A stretch of 64,000 nucleotides of DNA from Amorphophallus konjac (taxonomy: Eukaryota > Streptophyta > Magnoliopsida > Alismatales > Araceae), in assembly GCA_022559845.1 (NCBI GenBank), contig CM040123.1:318971933-319035932 (forward strand), given 5' to 3'. Positions 37,395-48,439 of the stretch are shown here, one piece after another (the first letter of the stretch is position 1; the number at the start of each line of letters is the position of its first letter). A program made the position numbers and the translations under genes. A model generated the notes under the pieces. It ran no database searches, was not told the origin of the DNA, and saw nothing but the letters and a program-made list of their open reading frames with translations.

Positions 37395-37569
37395 ACCGTC
37401 TCAGACGGATTTCAAACGAAAACTTTTTCCGTCTGAAATTACAGACTAATTTCAGACGGAATTTATTACCGTCTGAATTTCAGACTTATATTCAGACGAT
37501 AAACATATCCGTCGCATAGTTTTTATCCGTCTGAAAAATCCGTCTCTAATCCCGCCTTTTCTAGTAGTG
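37395..37569. repeat. Right subterminal repeats and TIR of the CACTA
   Basis: ATTTCAGACGG and CCGTCTGAAA words repeat up to the terminal sequence TCCCGCCTTTTCTAGTAGTG, which ends at 37569 and is followed by the CCA duplication. Confidence 0.92.
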
Positions 37570-37572
37570 CCA

Positions 37573-39289
37573 TACATGGGACGAGCAAGATCCTGGGGAG
37601 GGGAAATACCCTATCAAGGATGACAAGAGGACCAATATAACATAACGGTAAAATCTAAAAAATTAAAAGAAGAACACAACCAACTGCCAAACACGTGGTC
37701 AAAATAAAAAACCACAAATAACAAGAGATGGCGGATGTCCAAAGCAATGAGGACTAAGTCTTGGTTGAACTTGAAATGCTGGGCCAGATGAGCTCAAATT
37801 TCCGGGAACGGCGGGCGGCCCGTAGGAGTCCTGGCAACAACTACGAACTCCAGAGGTTGGCACGACAACCGGACCTCTTCCATGGAGAAAAAAACTGCAG
37901 GCGCTCCAGAGTCAATGCGAGCTGGGAAGTGGACGGTGATGGGGAGAACCGGAGGAACAACCGACTGAAGCAGCACTTGGCCAAACGATGTCCCAGCTGC
38001 AAGAGGATGAGGGGTAGGCAAGGCTCCGACTACGGCCCCGGCAGCCCAAGCTGGACGAGGCATGGCCGGAGAGAGACGGCAGTGGCATAGGATGGAAGTC
38101 GAGTCCTACCAGCAGCATGCGGCGACGCAAGCCCCGACAGGGCTGTACCACCAGCCAACGCCGGCGAGGGGGCGGAGGAAACACCATCGCCATCGGTGGG
38201 ATATGAAAACAGGGGACCGTAAGGGACGGCTGTCCCATCAATGCTAGGTGAGGGCTGGAATGGAGGCGCAGGGGTGCCACCACCAGAACGAACTTGGCCT
38301 CCGGCCACTGGAGGAGCAGAGGAACCAAAAGGCGCTGGGCACGCAGGCGGCAGGGACGGGCCAGCTGCAGTAGCCGGGCTAGAGCTGGGACCAAGAGGAT
38401 GGGGGGTGGCGACCAAGAGCCCGGCCGAGCGACGAGTGGGCCCCAACGGCGACCTGGGGAGCTGCCAGCAGAGCAGCGGCGGCAGGGGGCCGTGGCCGGA
38501 CGATCACCGGCACCGGAGAGGACGCTAGCACAGCATCGGATGCAGCCGACGTCCCATCGCGGGCAGGGGGCCCGAGGAGAGAGACGGTAGCGGCGGAGCT
38601 TCACGAGCAGCGAGAGAAGGAGCGACGCCGGGGGGCAGGGGGGCCCAACACCAACAGAGGGCGGAGGAACCGCCGGGCGAGAGGCTGAGGGCAGAGGAGA
38701 AGCCAAGGCCAGGGAAGAGGATGAGCGATCCCAAAACAGGGGATCGTTCCCTGTCGCTGTCCCATCAAGATTTTGAGAGGGTGGGAACGAGGGTGCAGGA
38801 GGCGTGTAGGAGAGGTCAAAGACGTGTCGATGAGCTGTGGCACTGTCGGGGTGAGGGGAGGAGACGGGAGGGAGACCAGCCGCACCTGTCGTCGCCGGAG
38901 GCGGTGGGGAGGCTGGAGCCGTACACAGTACGGCGCCTGCAGCAGAAGATGGGAACCAAGCACCCACGTCCACACAGCCGAACCGTGGAGCGTGGACCGC
39001 AGGCGGAGGCTCAGGGGGACCAGAGGGTCCAACGGGGGGGAGCCCACCGGAGAGACAGGCAGAGGGCACTGGCTCGGCCACAGACGCAGCGGGGAGGCCA
39101 ACCGGAGAACGGAGGCCAGCAACGAGGGACGAAGAGTGGGGGCCCGCCGCGACGGCGAAGACGCCAGCACCACCCACAGCAGAGGTGGGGAGGCCAGGAG
39201 AGGGAGGGGGAGGCACAGGGCCTCCCCCCCACCGCCGGCCAACGCCGGAGAGCAAGCCGCCGCAGCAGATCAGAATGCGGGGGGGGGGG
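37573..39289 (-). pseudogene. LINE ORF1 remnant with partial DUF4283-like region
   Basis: This is the 5' part of the LINE whose tail is at 11144-11299. The minus strand starts in a G tract at 39289 and is GC-rich with proline- and serine-rich frames. It reaches PSYATAV and then an ORF1-like block with RIDSGAPAVFFSMEEVRLS and PTGRPPFPEI (about 37930-37795). After an in-frame TGA near 37793 it reads AHLAQHFKFNQD. That block resembles the DUF4283 N-terminal domain of plant LINE ORF1. ORF2 (endonuclease and RT) is absent, so the element is internally deleted. The sequence then passes into 3' UTR-like AT-rich DNA up to the CACTA junction. The long 482-codon frame 39360-37912 crosses the 5' boundary and is not a real protein. 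Confidence 0.5.
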
Positions 39290-39304
39290 TGCACACTCCC
39301 CCTT
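39290..39304. repeat. Right target-site duplication of the LINE
   Basis: TGCACACTCCCCCTT, identical to 11129-11143. Confidence 0.6.
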
Positions 39305-40268
39305 GCTTGGGAACGGTACGTCGCAGTCCAGTGGATCCAAATCGAGCAAACTATAACCAAAATGATCTAAAAAATAAAGATAAATCATATAATAACACAT
39401 GCACTAAACACAATAAATATTTCACCGTAGACTTTGTTATGATCGAACGCCGAGATATCCTCTACCTGAAGAATCACCGGGAAATACCCACAAGCGTGCT
39501 TGCATATAAACATGTTCTGTGTCACAACATAAGACAGAAAACTAAGTAAAAGAAGTAGCACGTATAGAAATATATAGGAGCTAATTGGAATATGGGTCGC
39601 TGGAGAAATGTGTGCACCGACAACTTTCATCACAACGCGCTCTCATCATCCAGCGTGATAAGAATCACCGATAGCAGCACTCCCAAAAACTTGGAGAAAG
39701 TTATCCCCAGTGGTCGGCATAGTAAGTTCAAAGAGCAAGACGGGGAGCAGAAAAGGAGGAGAGGGGGGCATTTCGAATGTGCAGACCCAGCGGCGAGGCG
39801 GGAGGGGACGAGGAGGAGCACTACCAACATGAGGGCGATGTTGAGGTGGACGGCACCGAGCCAGAGGGCCAGCGCAATAGTGGTGTGGAGACAGAAATTG
39901 GGCAGCCTCATGTAGCTCCGTGCTAACTTCGAACAGGAAGGCCGTGGGAGAGCTGACGGGGAGGCAGCGAGCAAGATTTGAAGAAAACCCTAGGATTCAC
40001 AGAGACGTGGGCGCGTTTCGAACAGGGAACGGGTGCGTTCACAGGGCGTTTCCAACCGGGAACCCTAATAAAAGGATTCAGGGGGAGGTGGGGGCGTTTT
40101 GAACGGGGAATGAGCGCTTTCATGGGGAGGAGGACGAAACGGGTTTTTTTAATTTTTGAACCAGGACGGCAAAAGCTTGAACTGGCGAAAAAAATGACCC
40201 AATCTAACATCTCAATTGAACCGGTGAAAAAAAATCATCCGTTTCTCTTATATGTATAGTATAGATAG

Positions 40269-40301
<33 letters not shown>

Positions 40302-40983
40302 CCATAATCGGCATATCAATATATAAGCAACGTTGTTATCTATCGTCAACCCTATCTCAGGCATGCAGTACGTATTCTGGAGCGTATGTGCGATCAGACA
40401 ATGACATAGATTTGCATTCTTCTTTAACATGTATACATATATGGGCCCGATGTAACCATCAGGCATGGTTTTTATTCAAGTAAAATAGAATTGGAGGGGA
40501 CATCGATCCCTCCTTACCATTAATTATAATCACAAAACACCTAATTAATTAATGGGATAAAATTAACCCAAAAAATGCGTTCTTGAGTTCACCCGGGCAC
40601 CCTGCTTGAATTCCATTTATCGTTGGTCCCTTTTGTATGTATAGACACCGACATCTCGTACATTATTTTTCTTGCGCATATATATTTGCATCAAGAGTAG
40701 TTGTGCTCAACTCTCGCGAGCGGCGACCTGGCATTTCGGAGACGTTTCTCATCCGACAGCATCTTTGCGAACCTACACATATATAAATATATATTTTGTT
40801 AAATATATATATATATATATAGGAAATGTTAGAAGACAAGACATACAACTCCCTTAAATTATATATATAATTGACCATGCATGTACGTAAGTCACAAATT
40901 AAATAATTTTAAGCAACTCAAGTACGTACGGATAGACTCAAAAACCCAACTCAAGTACGTATAGGCTCATCACGCGGGCAGTA
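39305..40983. other. Intergenic DNA between the transposon stack and the patatin gene
   Basis: No supported gene. A patch near 39990-40130 repeats GCGTTTCGAACAGGGAAC-like and TTCAACCGGGAACCC-like words. AT runs lie near 40270-40297 and 40804-40822. The 3' end of the patatin transcript must lie in the right part, but no polyadenylation site can be fixed. Confidence 0.5.
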
Positions 40984-42111
40984 CTACCTCTTGAGGGCCG
41001 CCCTGTTCTTCTCCTCCCCTGTTGGCTGGAACAGACCGGTATCAAGGTTCACCTTGGAGACTGGCTTGTCGAGCAACTCCTCTCCAATCTTCACAAGGTT
41101 GTGGAGGTTTTGCTCCGTCGAGACGTCCACGGAAGAAGCCACCCCAGTGAGCGTGTCGTCCTGTACATTTTTGATATACATATATATATATCATGCATAT
41201 ATGACAAGCTTCTCTCATGAATGACGTCGGTCCGCACGTCTATATATAATTAATTAAATACGTACATCATAAATATTAATTGATAGAGGAAATTAACAAT
41301 TAAATGTGACAATTAATATCAATGAGGTAGGTAGGTAGGTATATATAACAGTGATAATTAATCTGCATATATATATATATATGTATGTATGTAACCTGAA
41401 TCCTCAAGTAGTTGGCATCGGAGCGGAGGGCCTGGAAGACGACGGAGATGTGGACGTCGACCATGTCGACGCTGGCGTTGGTGAACACGTCCACCAAGGG
41501 GGTGGAGCCGTCGTTGAGCAGCCACCCCAGGATGCCCCACTTCCCGGCGGCATCCGCGCTGTATTTCTGCTCCTGCTTCGGCATGCCGGTGCCGAGGGAG
41601 ATGACCAGGAACCTCCCGAAGTCCATCGGCTTCACGGGGAAGAAGTCCGGGTTCCCCTTGAAGACCTCCTTGGTCACCTCGCCGATCGCAACCAGTGACT
41701 GCATGCAGTGATGAGCGTATAACATAAATCACAACACCATATTTATATATGTATATGATCACTTCGCAAGCCTGACCATATAATTAAAAACAATATATAT
41801 ATATATATATATATATCTGTGCATATGCAGAAGGGTATATACAGGGTTGTTAGCGGCCACACCGCCGTCGATGAGGTTGAACTCCTCCACCTTGCCTCCT
41901 TCGCCCTCGTATTTGAAGTAGTGGGCTGGGAGGAAGGTCGGGGCAGCCGACGTGCTGATGCAGATGTCGGAGAGCATCACGTCTGCAATGTTGCCACTCT
42001 TCAGCTGCATGCACGCACGCACGCGTTCATGAATAGCTAGCTAGCTAGGCATCAGACCACCAGCAAGACATTGAAGAGGCCGTGAAATCATGGTTATAAT
42101 TAATTAAGGAC

Positions 42112-42151
<40 letters not shown>

Positions 42152-42351
42152 GGAACTAGTCAAAGGTTTTCAGCTAGTTAATTAGATGAAATGGGCGGGG
42201 TTGCAAGTTAATAATTAATTTTGCTCTACAGAAGTTTTATCTAATTAACCTAGACTTGGTTGATAACTTGACAGTAATGCTTCTCTGAATTAGCAACCAT
42301 GCATGCAGTGATCAGATTAGGACTGAAACATGGATGTTGTGCAGCTATATG

Positions 42352-42395
<44 letters not shown>

Positions 42396-42775
42396 GAGAG
42401 AGCCGACGGTTCTGAGAAGTAATTGACATCCACCGAATTTTTTGCAAGTGGCTTTTAGTTGAGATGTAACACACACAAAATCCTTCACGTGACGTGACAA
42501 TTTCTCCAAACTGAATAAGACATGGTTGACAAGTCGTGGGTGCATGAATAGAGAGATTCTCTACGTTTTTGGGTGGGCAGACTAAGTATCGTTGTTATTA
42601 TTATTATTATTTAAGAAATTCGTGCATCCAACTCTTTCACATGCATGAGACCGGGAGAGATCAGAAAGTGATAGGACTCAGCCGCGACTAGTGAAACGTT
42701 GATTAACTTCAATTTATAATCTAGGGTTATCGATCTATGATCGTTTGCTTTTCATCTAATTAATGATCTTATATA

Positions 42776-42858
<83 letters not shown>

Positions 42859-44315
42859 GGAGAATACCCACTTATAGACAGAGGTATACACGAGGATATA
42901 GGTCCAATTGCATGAATAATTAGCTAGATGTGTTCTTAACTAGAAAAAGAATATTTCCCCACATGTCCAAGATTGAAGATTAATCATTGCATGGATGGGT
43001 GACAATTAAGGATGCCATCTTGATTAGAACAACCATACATTCAATAGTTAATGTTGAAAGAAGGCGAAGAAAAGACATGATTGCATGGAAATAGATTGTC
43101 GGGTAAGTTATCCACGGGAACGTACGTAGTGTATTTATCGTGTATGCATGTGCTTCCAAGTGTTTAATTATACAAACAGAAGAACTTTGAAAAAACTGCA
43201 ATTTGGCCGAGTCTTATTTTTAATTAATTGACAGTTTGCCTCTTGGGGAAAACAAGGGGTAAAAGTTTGGACCATGCTAACTCTTATTGACCAGGTAATT
43301 AGGACTGAATCAAAGTCTCCTAATTAACCTAAAATTGATATATATGGAAAATTAACGATATACTTATAACATAACCTCTTGAACAGTGAACACTTTTCTA
43401 ACGCAGTTGCCCAAAAAAGTCCAAACACCGCCCCCGCACCCCCCCTCCCTCCCAGAAACAGGATCAAACATCATTCAAATCACGCGCGAGATCCATTTTG
43501 TCTTCATGTATATCAAACTCCATGGTATTAAATTTGAGTTAAGTATTGCTGCATTCGCAGCAGGTAATTGCACACCTTGGATGTTTCTTTTTTAAAAAAA
43601 AAATATGGTGAGTGGTGGTGCATCTCACTTATCCGTCCATATGGCTCATCCCCCCATTGGGCGACTCAAAAAATATTTTTTTAAAAAACTATTCATGCAA
43701 ACTTGAATTTTCTCTGAATTGTTTGGATGATTTTTTATTTTATTTTGTTGGGCAGTCTGATTGACAGACGGACTGTACGGGCATATAGTTAGGTGAGATG
43801 AGACTCTATCTCACCATATTTTTTTAAAAAATAAAAACTTGAGTGTGCAGGAAGATAAACTCATTAATTTTTATTATAAAAGGTAGCACTGGGTTGAACT
43901 TGGACTAAGTTTGATTGACGCCCACTGGAATTTCAGCTGGACCACAGGACCACAGGGCAGCTGCCCAACCCATTGCAACCACAGCTTAATTGCACTCCTT
44001 TCCTTCCTTTGATTCCCATTTAAACAAGTAAAGGGGGGGGGGGGACTTCAACACACACAAACTCCTAATTAATAGGCCATCAAAATCAGGTAGCATAAGT
44101 AAAAATAGCCAAAATCAAAAGGAAAGCAAAACACTTTTTTATATCGTCTCAACTAAAATCATCATTTTTTGAAAAAGGTTGGGCAACTTAATTAATTAGG
44201 CATAATTTTTTTTCCCAATATTGAGAATGCCCTCTAATGCGAACGGAACTATCTATGAATCTTCTCCACTTTTCATGGCGCCTCATCAATGACTTAAAAA
44301 TTGGAAACTTTACAG

Positions 44316-44351
<36 letters not shown>

Positions 44352-45684
44352 TAAAAAGGTTAGCGAAAGGATATGTAATTAAACAACGGGCTGATCAGGT
44401 CTCCTAATTCCAAAATATGAATTGAGAAGACAACCAACCAAGTTAGTTTGTTAATTTGGGGGGAAGAGATAGCATACCGCATAGCTAGAGAAGATCCTGG
44501 GTTGCAGTTGCTTGATGTCGAAGGTGGGAATCACCACGTTTGTCAGGGTCTCGTGCAACTTCCTTCGGCCCAGCTTTTCCCTGATAATCTTGTGGAGGTA
44601 CTGCCCGTCGTATCTAGGCCCACTGGCTCCCTTGACGAATTTTCGGACTCCACTAAATACCCCACTTTAATTATCATCAAAAGAGAAGCAGAAAAAAACT
44701 TCAGTAATTAAGCTTCCTGTTAATTAAAACTTTAATTGTGATCATGATGGGCATGAAGAATATTCCTTAATATGTCAGCATATATAGCTAGTGATCAACC
44801 CTATATATATATATATATATATAGCTAGTTTAATTATATATACCTGGTCTGGGGGAAGATCTTAGGGCAGTGCTCAAGGTAGAAGGCGGTGATATCCTTA
44901 GCAGCGAAGAGGGGTCGCTTCTGCTCACTAGAAGCCGTTAACATGGCTGTCACAAGGCCTCCCGTGCTCGTCCCCGCGACCACGTCGAAGTAGTCAGCAA
45001 GCCTGGCATCCTCACCATCGAGCTCCTGTTACTCGTTATCACAAGACATTTATTTCATGATCAGTTTAGATCAACACACAGAGCAACTACGTACGTACGA
45101 AATATATAATTTAATTGCTGGTCAATATATCGTAGGGTATGAAGAGAGATGTATGCTAGCCAGACCACATGGGTTGTCCACATTAATGAATTAATTTCCT
45201 TTTTCCTTGGCATGGAGGAAATTAATTAAGAACAAGTTGAATGGAAGAAGGATAGATATTCCGCTATCTGGGGAGCTTCGGGTCAAGAGATACACAACGA
45301 AGTCGAAGTTTGCTTTATCCTACTAAGTATATGTATCTTAGGTGAAAGAATTGCGCAGAGATTGAGCATGTTCGCTTTGTGTTCACCCTGTGCATCCAAA
45401 TATTTTATCGCCAACCCATTTCACCATGCACACCATGTGCTAAGTTCTGCATGCGCTGATGGTGCAAGTCTCTGTCACAGCACTTGCACCACCACCATGA
45501 TCATCATATATATATATATATAATTATATACCTGGAGCTCCTTCTCGAGGAAGGCGAGAATGGTTGCGGGGATGATCCCTCTGATCCCTCCCCCGTCGAT
45601 GCTGAGGATGGTGATCAGCTTGCCGTAGGTCGGCGGCTGGATGGCCATGTCGCCGGCGGTGGTGGCGTTTACGACGGAACCCAT
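40984..45684 (-). CDS. Patatin-like phospholipase (lipid acyl hydrolase), six exons
   Basis: Exons on the minus strand: 45684-45532, 45025-44844, 44652-44478, 42004-41843, 41698-41396 and 41160-40984 (stop TAG). All five introns have GT and AG ends, and the frame is open for 383 residues. The protein is a cytosolic-type patatin hydrolase that removes acyl chains from phospho- and galactolipids. The oxyanion loop is DGGGIRG (30-36). The nucleophile elbow is GTSTGG with Ser71. The catalytic Asp is in [10 protein letters not shown] (Asp216), completing the Ser-Asp dyad. Family blocks include [83 protein letters not shown] and [15 protein letters not shown]. No signal peptide is evident. The C-terminus ends NRAALKR, a little shorter than many plant homologues. 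It resembles the PLP2 group. Family members respond to wounding, pathogens and drought; its regulation here is unknown. Confidence 0.95.
42357..42393. repeat. (GA)n microsatellite in patatin intron 3
   Basis: About 18 GA units in the 2.47-kb third intron. Confidence 0.9.
42781..42856. repeat. (AT)38 microsatellite in patatin intron 3
   Basis: A perfect AT run of 76 bases within the third intron, likely to vary in length between individuals. Confidence 0.95.
43591..43828. mobile_element. MITE-like element in patatin intron 3
   Basis: The ends are inverted: TTTAAAAAAAAAATATGGTGAG on the left (43591-43612) and CTCACCATATTTTTTTAAA on the right. Similarity continues inward (CATCTCACTTATCCGTCCATATG against the complement of the CATATAGTTAGGTGAGATG region). 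It is about 240 bp, AT-rich and without an open frame. The target duplication is unclear because the flanks are A- and T-rich. Confidence 0.6.
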
Positions 45685-45761
45685 GCATATAAATATATAG
45701 CAAGCAGATTGATGTCCCTTGGATATATAGCTACCCAAGGTTCCAAACAGAGAGATCAACA

Positions 45762-45776
45762 AGATATATATATAAC
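45762..45776 (-). promoter_or_regulatory. Candidate TATA box of the patatin gene
   Basis: TTATATATATATC on the minus strand lies about 80-90 bases upstream of the ATG at 45684, a reasonable distance for a short 5' UTR. AT runs are common nearby, so this is weak. Confidence 0.3.
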
Positions 45777-46987
45777 AGCGGGGGAAGAGAGGGATGACAA
45801 GGAGAAGATGACAATGAAGCCGGCGAAGTGATCAAAGATGATGACGATGCCCAAAGAAGGGATTGTTATGGCGGCCTTTTACGTATCGTTGGAGGTTTCC
45901 CGAGCACCAGCTTTAATTTATAGATAGAAAAAGAAGACGTATGTATACATATTGCCGAAGAACTTCCTACGTGACTTCTCCATCGCCTGCTTTGAAACAC
46001 CCCCCCCCCAACCTACCCAAAGAAAAGAAAAAGGAGAGACAAAATAAATAAGAAGTCTTCTTGATATATAACTCGGGCAAAGTCGACGTTGGGGAAGACT
46101 GCCCACCACGTACAAATCCCCGGCTCTTCCGAGGAGGAAGAGGAAAAGGAAAGAGCACCATGAACATATATGGACCCTTTAATTTCCACGGTCATCGGTG
46201 CATGCATGCATGCTTGGGCCTCGTGGCCACTGCCGGTCTACACATTAAAATGTGTATCATATATTTCCTGTGTAGAGAGGGGGAATTAAGAGCTCCCTCT
46301 TCTCACGGTGTGAGGTGCTGGTTTTCTCTCAAGTCTTCGTGGAGTTCGTATTCATTATGTCAATAATAGAATCGGTCATCCTAGGAGGGCTCAAGATGTA
46401 TGCTACTGGAGGTGGTCCAGCTGGTCCTTCACCTCAACTTGGGACTCGTTAATTAATTAATTAGAACCCCGAAGTCGATCTTCTTCTCTCATCTTATGTA
46501 TATATATTATGTATACCCATGGAGATGGGATTTAAGTAATGGTACGTACCTGACTTATTGCAGCCTTGAATAGGTCACACTCACACGAGTTTAAGCGTGT
46601 ACTCTTTTACAATCAAAAAAATGTGTCCTATGCACACATTATGTCATTAATGACCTTCCTAGAAATACAATTGCTAATTAATTGCTTAATTGCTCAGTTG
46701 CATGAGATATAATTAAAGAGAGAAGGAGTTTAAACGAAATGAAGAATATTTTAGATTTTTCAAAAATCTGATTAAAAATTAACTAAGGGTTCAGTATGAT
46801 TTTTTTTAACATAATTAATACTTTGAGAAGCTGAAACTATGTCATTTTTGCAAGTACTGTAATATAGTAAGGCTATAAAAAAACATTAAAAAGTGATAAC
46901 CGCACCCCACAAATAAACTTTTGAGGATATATTTATAAAAATGTGTAAAATCTATAATAAAGATTATGACTAAACCCAACTAATGAG
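45777..46987. other. Upstream region of the patatin gene and intergenic DNA
   Basis: No gene is supported. TTAATTAATTAAT-type runs are frequent. The short open frames near 45918-46366 on both strands show no family resemblance. Confidence 0.5.
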
Positions 46988-46995
46988 GTAGGGGT

Positions 46996-47649
46996 AGGGG
47001 TGTCAATGGGCCAGGCTTAAGTCGACGTCCCGGGCTCGACTAATCAATTTTAAAGCCCGAGTCAAGCTCGGGCCCCAGTTATATTGGGTCAGGTTGAGCA
47101 AGGTTGGAACTGATTTTTTCAAAGGCTCGACTTCAGCCCGACCTGGTTATACCTAACAAGTTAAATGAAAAAATAATAGTAATATATATATATATATATA
47201 TAAAAGAATATACACCTTTTTTTTGGTGATAAGGAACGTGACAAACAAGAAAACCCGGGGCCACGCATCCCTCGAGCATTGAGCACATGACCAGGTAAAA
47301 ACCCCCTAGGGATGAATCAAATATAAGAATATAAAACTTACAATATCACTAAATGAATTTGAGTTTTCGATGTTAATTTGTTTGAAAATAGAGTTTTTAA
47401 TTTTTTTAATTAAATAAAATAAATTAATTTATTTTTAATTAAATAAAATAAAAATTTAAAGTGAGTAAAAAAAGAACAGGCTGGACCGGCCCCCTAGCGG
47501 AACTCAAAGTCCGGGTCCTCCTGTGGTCGATCTAGTCGAGTTAGATTTTAGGCTCGACTAAGATCCCATAGGTCGAAAATGATCTGATGACCCAGTCTAA
47601 AAACGGGCCAGGCCTGTGGACCCGTCAGGCTGGCCCCGCCCATTGACAA
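46996..47649. mobile_element. hAT-like non-autonomous element
   Basis: The left end reads AGGGGTGTCAATGGGCCAGG and the right end GCCCATTGACAA. GTCAATGGGC (47002-47011) and GCCCATTGAC (47638-47647) are exact inverted copies. The 8-mer GTAGGGGT lies immediately outside both ends (46988-46995 and 47650-47657), the duplication length of hAT transposons. The interior repeats GGCTCGAC, CCCGGGCTCG and similar words and has no transposase. The G-rich flank makes the exact ends somewhat uncertain. Confidence 0.6.
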
Positions 47650-47657
47650 GTAGGGGT

Positions 47658-48439
47658 GGGGTTCGTCTGGTGGATTCCCCATATAAAATTTACCAACAAA
47701 AGACAAGCAACCTCTAGTCCTTGGCCACTTAGATAATAGGCTAGGATGAGCTAACCTGAGTGGGCCCGAGATGGACTACTCCTGGATTTTAATATTTTTA
47801 ATTTGGTATCTATCCTACCCAGGGTTGAGTAGGGTATTCCTATGAGAGAGGTGGAATGAGTTAATCCCGAGTTAAGGGTCTTGACACTATCAGACTCTGA
47901 GTGATATATTCCGACTCTCAAATTTGAATAACTCAGACACCAGTGAATAAATCATCTTAACCCTCCTTATTCCATTATCAAAGTGGGGGATTTACAAGTC
48001 AGAGTCAAAATCAAGAATGCAACCCCCCATGTACGAAGAGGTAGCTGGGACCGGACCCTCTATACACTGATATCTTTGCCTCTATCTGCACTAGAATTTG
48101 ATTGGTCCAGCTAAGCAGGCCCTCGCAGATGGGTAGGGACATTTTTGGGACACCGTTGTGTGCAGGGCGGAAATTAACCATAGCTGTCACGGCAAAAGAA
48201 AGTTTTTTAGGTTCACTGTCTAATGCGTGGCACTAACTATGCGTTCCCCGGCCAGCCACCGCGTTTACTTATTAGCTTGCAGCCTCTTTTGTTGTGCTCC
48301 ATCATCGTCACAGCGTCCATCTTCATGTGTTCATTCCATCCTCCTCCACCTTCATCGTCATCGCGCTCTCCGTCACCATGCTCCATCATTGTCGCCCTCC
48401 GTCGTGCCTTGTCACCATGTGGTGTTGTGTCTGGTCTCT
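47658..48439. other. Intergenic DNA
   Basis: No gene recognised. A C-rich patch at about 48290-48410 gives short frames with histidine and serine runs in all three plus frames, which is composition and not coding evidence. Confidence 0.45.

Larger units (their letters stand above)
21234..37569 (-). mobile_element. CACTA (En/Spm) DNA transposon, 16.3 kb
   Basis: The left end is CACTACCAGAAAAAGCGGGA. The right end, reverse-complemented, is CACTACTAGAAAAGGCGGGA. The two differ at two positions. The 3-bp target duplication CCA is perfect (21231-21233 and 37570-37572). Subterminal arrays of CGTCTGAAAT-type words flank both ends, as expected for sites bound by the DNA-binding transposase subunit. 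Inside are two minus-strand transposase genes, a 179-bp satellite, minisatellites, long inverted repeats and a Ty3/gypsy fragment. Lesions in both transposase genes suggest it cannot move on its own. Confidence 0.96.

Noticed and set aside
37912..39360. 482-codon minus-strand frame as a host protein
   Set aside because: It crosses the LINE 5' boundary, changes frame relative to the DUF4283-like block, and its long openness comes from GC-rich composition.
41351..41762. Alternative frames over patatin exon 5 on both strands
   Set aside because: Shadows of the GC-rich exon. The conserved patatin frame has in-phase splice sites and family motifs.
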